Origin: CAZSBG01 sp964605145
GTDB lineage: Bacteria > Zhuqueibacterota > Zhuqueibacteria > Thermofontimicrobiales > Thermofontimicrobiaceae
Length of the DNA stretch: 64,000 nt
Assembly: GCA_964605145.1 (NCBI GenBank)
Contig: CAZSBG010000006.1
Location: 36,396 to 100,395 of the forward strand
Reading direction: 5' to 3'
The first letter of the stretch is position 1. Each line of letters opens with the position of its first letter. This document shows, piece after piece, positions 63,252 to 64,000 of the stretch. Below the pieces are notes generated by a model. That model ran no database searches, was not told the DNA's origin, and saw nothing but the letters and a program-made list of their open reading frames with translations. The position numbers were made by a program, and so were the translations under genes.

Positions 63252-63944
63252 ATGCACCCGGTTTTAAAAAAATGCTATTCTATTTTGATCGTTTTTTTGA
63301 CCCTGAACATTAGCAGTATTTCTGGATTTTGTCAGTCGAACGCGGCTGGCAGTCATTTTGTTATTGCAAGATTAAAGTATAACGGTGGAGGGGACTGGTA
63401 TAATGATCCTTCCAGTATCCCTAATTTGTTGGCTTTTTTGCGTGAAAATACGGCTATCGCAACAGGCAATGACGAGAAACGCGTAGAAATTATGGATCAG
63501 GATTTCTTTGCCTATCCTGTTCTTTTTATGACCGGGCATGGAAAAATTACTATTAACGAACAGGAGAGAGACAGACTTCGAAAATATTTGACGCAAGGTG
63601 GATTCCTGCTGGCAGATGATGATTATGGAATGGATGTTTATTTTAAGGAAATGATGAATCAGGTTTTCCCGGATAAAGAATTAGTGGAATTGCCCTTCTC
63701 ACATCCAATTTATCACAGCCATTTTCAATTCCCGAATGGAATTCCAAAAATCCACGAACACGATGGTGGCCCACCGCACGCGTATGGGATTTTTCATGAG
63801 GGTCGGCTGGTTGTTTATTACGCATTCAATACCAATATTTCAGATGGTTGGGCAGATCCGGAAGTTCATAAAGATCCGGAAAACGTCAGGCTGGAAGCGC
63901 TAAAAATGGGCGCGAATATAATTGTATATGCACTAACAAGATAA
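63252..63944 (+). CDS. DUF4159 domain exported protein
   Basis: A 230-residue protein with a signal peptide (1-28, ending GFCQS). The rest matches DUF4159: FVIARLKYNGGGDWYNDPSSIP, FFAYPVLFMTGHG, LRKYLTQGGFLLADDDYG, HPIYHSHFQFPNG and HAYGIFHEGRLVVYYAFNTN. The domain has a class-I-glutamine-amidotransferase-like look and often occurs beside MoxR ATPases, VWA-domain proteins and BatA-like membrane proteins; its function is not established. GAGG precedes the ATG. The genes that follow lie beyond the window. Confidence 0.88.
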   Translation: MHPVLKKCYSILIVFLTLNISSISGFCQSNAAGSHFVIARLKYNGGGDWYNDPSSIPNLLAFLRENTAIATGNDEKRVEIMDQDFFAYPVLFMTGHGKITINEQERDRLRKYLTQGGFLLADDDYGMDVYFKEMMNQVFPDKELVELPFSHPIYHSHFQFPNGIPKIHEHDGGPPHAYGIFHEGRLVVYYAFNTNISDGWADPEVHKDPENVRLEALKMGANIIVYALTR

Positions 63945-64000
63945 ATATATCCCAAATTAACGGTTAAGAATTTTAGTTAAAGATTTCATGGTCAAAAGAC

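Overview
This 64 kb window is almost certainly the replication-origin region of a Gram-negative, AT-rich bacterium. The best guess for lineage is the FCB superphylum, perhaps KSB1 or Calditrichota. That is an inference from a PorV/PorQ-family outer-membrane protein, a surface protein with a type-IX-secretion-like C-terminal domain (NYPNPF), SurA-type chaperones, lipoproteins and an Omp85 barrel. No rRNA, tRNA, CRISPR array or insertion sequence was seen.

The layout follows replication. dnaA and everything to its left read leftward, with one exception (a patatin-Omp85 gene at 32.3 kb). Everything right of dnaA reads rightward. The dnaA-dnaN gap (44295-44842) carries several TTATTCACA DnaA boxes beside A+T-rich tracts and is the likely oriC. 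Two identical parS-like sites bracket mnmG at 50.9 and 52.9 kb.

Left arm, from the left edge: (1) a truncated metH-type gene with an unexplained structured leader. (2) A leftward set of a giant secreted repeat protein, a PorV-TPR protein and a membrane protein that fuses an anti-sigma-type kinase domain to a PP2C phosphatase, followed by a STAS anti-sigma antagonist under its own promoter. The last two share a transposase-like helix-turn-helix module, and together they look like a complete partner-switching circuit. (3) A TPR protein. (4) hrcA-grpE-dnaJ followed by comEA, a pilin-like gene, pilM, a PilN/PilO-like gene, rsmD and coaD. (5) bioY, a GlcNAc-kinase-like gene, anmK, pdxA, a methyltransferase, ftsE and ftsX. 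(6) The patatin-Omp85 gene. (7) dnaN-recF-dciA-gyrB-gyrA, an unknown 443-residue protein and a FecR protein.

Right arm: rpmH-rnpA-yidD-yidC, then mnmE-mnmG-rsmG-murQ-mfd, three parvulin-type folding factors ending in SurA, a membrane lipoprotein with a strong promoter, and a DUF4159 protein.

Functional themes are chromosome replication and topology, protein folding and outer-membrane biogenesis, murein amino-sugar recycling (anmK, NagK-like, murQ), type IV pilus or competence parts, and a possible surface-signalling system at 1.2-16.8 kb. Four well-placed promoters share TTGAC(A/T) - 17 bp - TATATT-like elements and a fifth has TTGATA - 17 bp - TATATT, so the housekeeping promoter appears close to the classical sigma-70 type.
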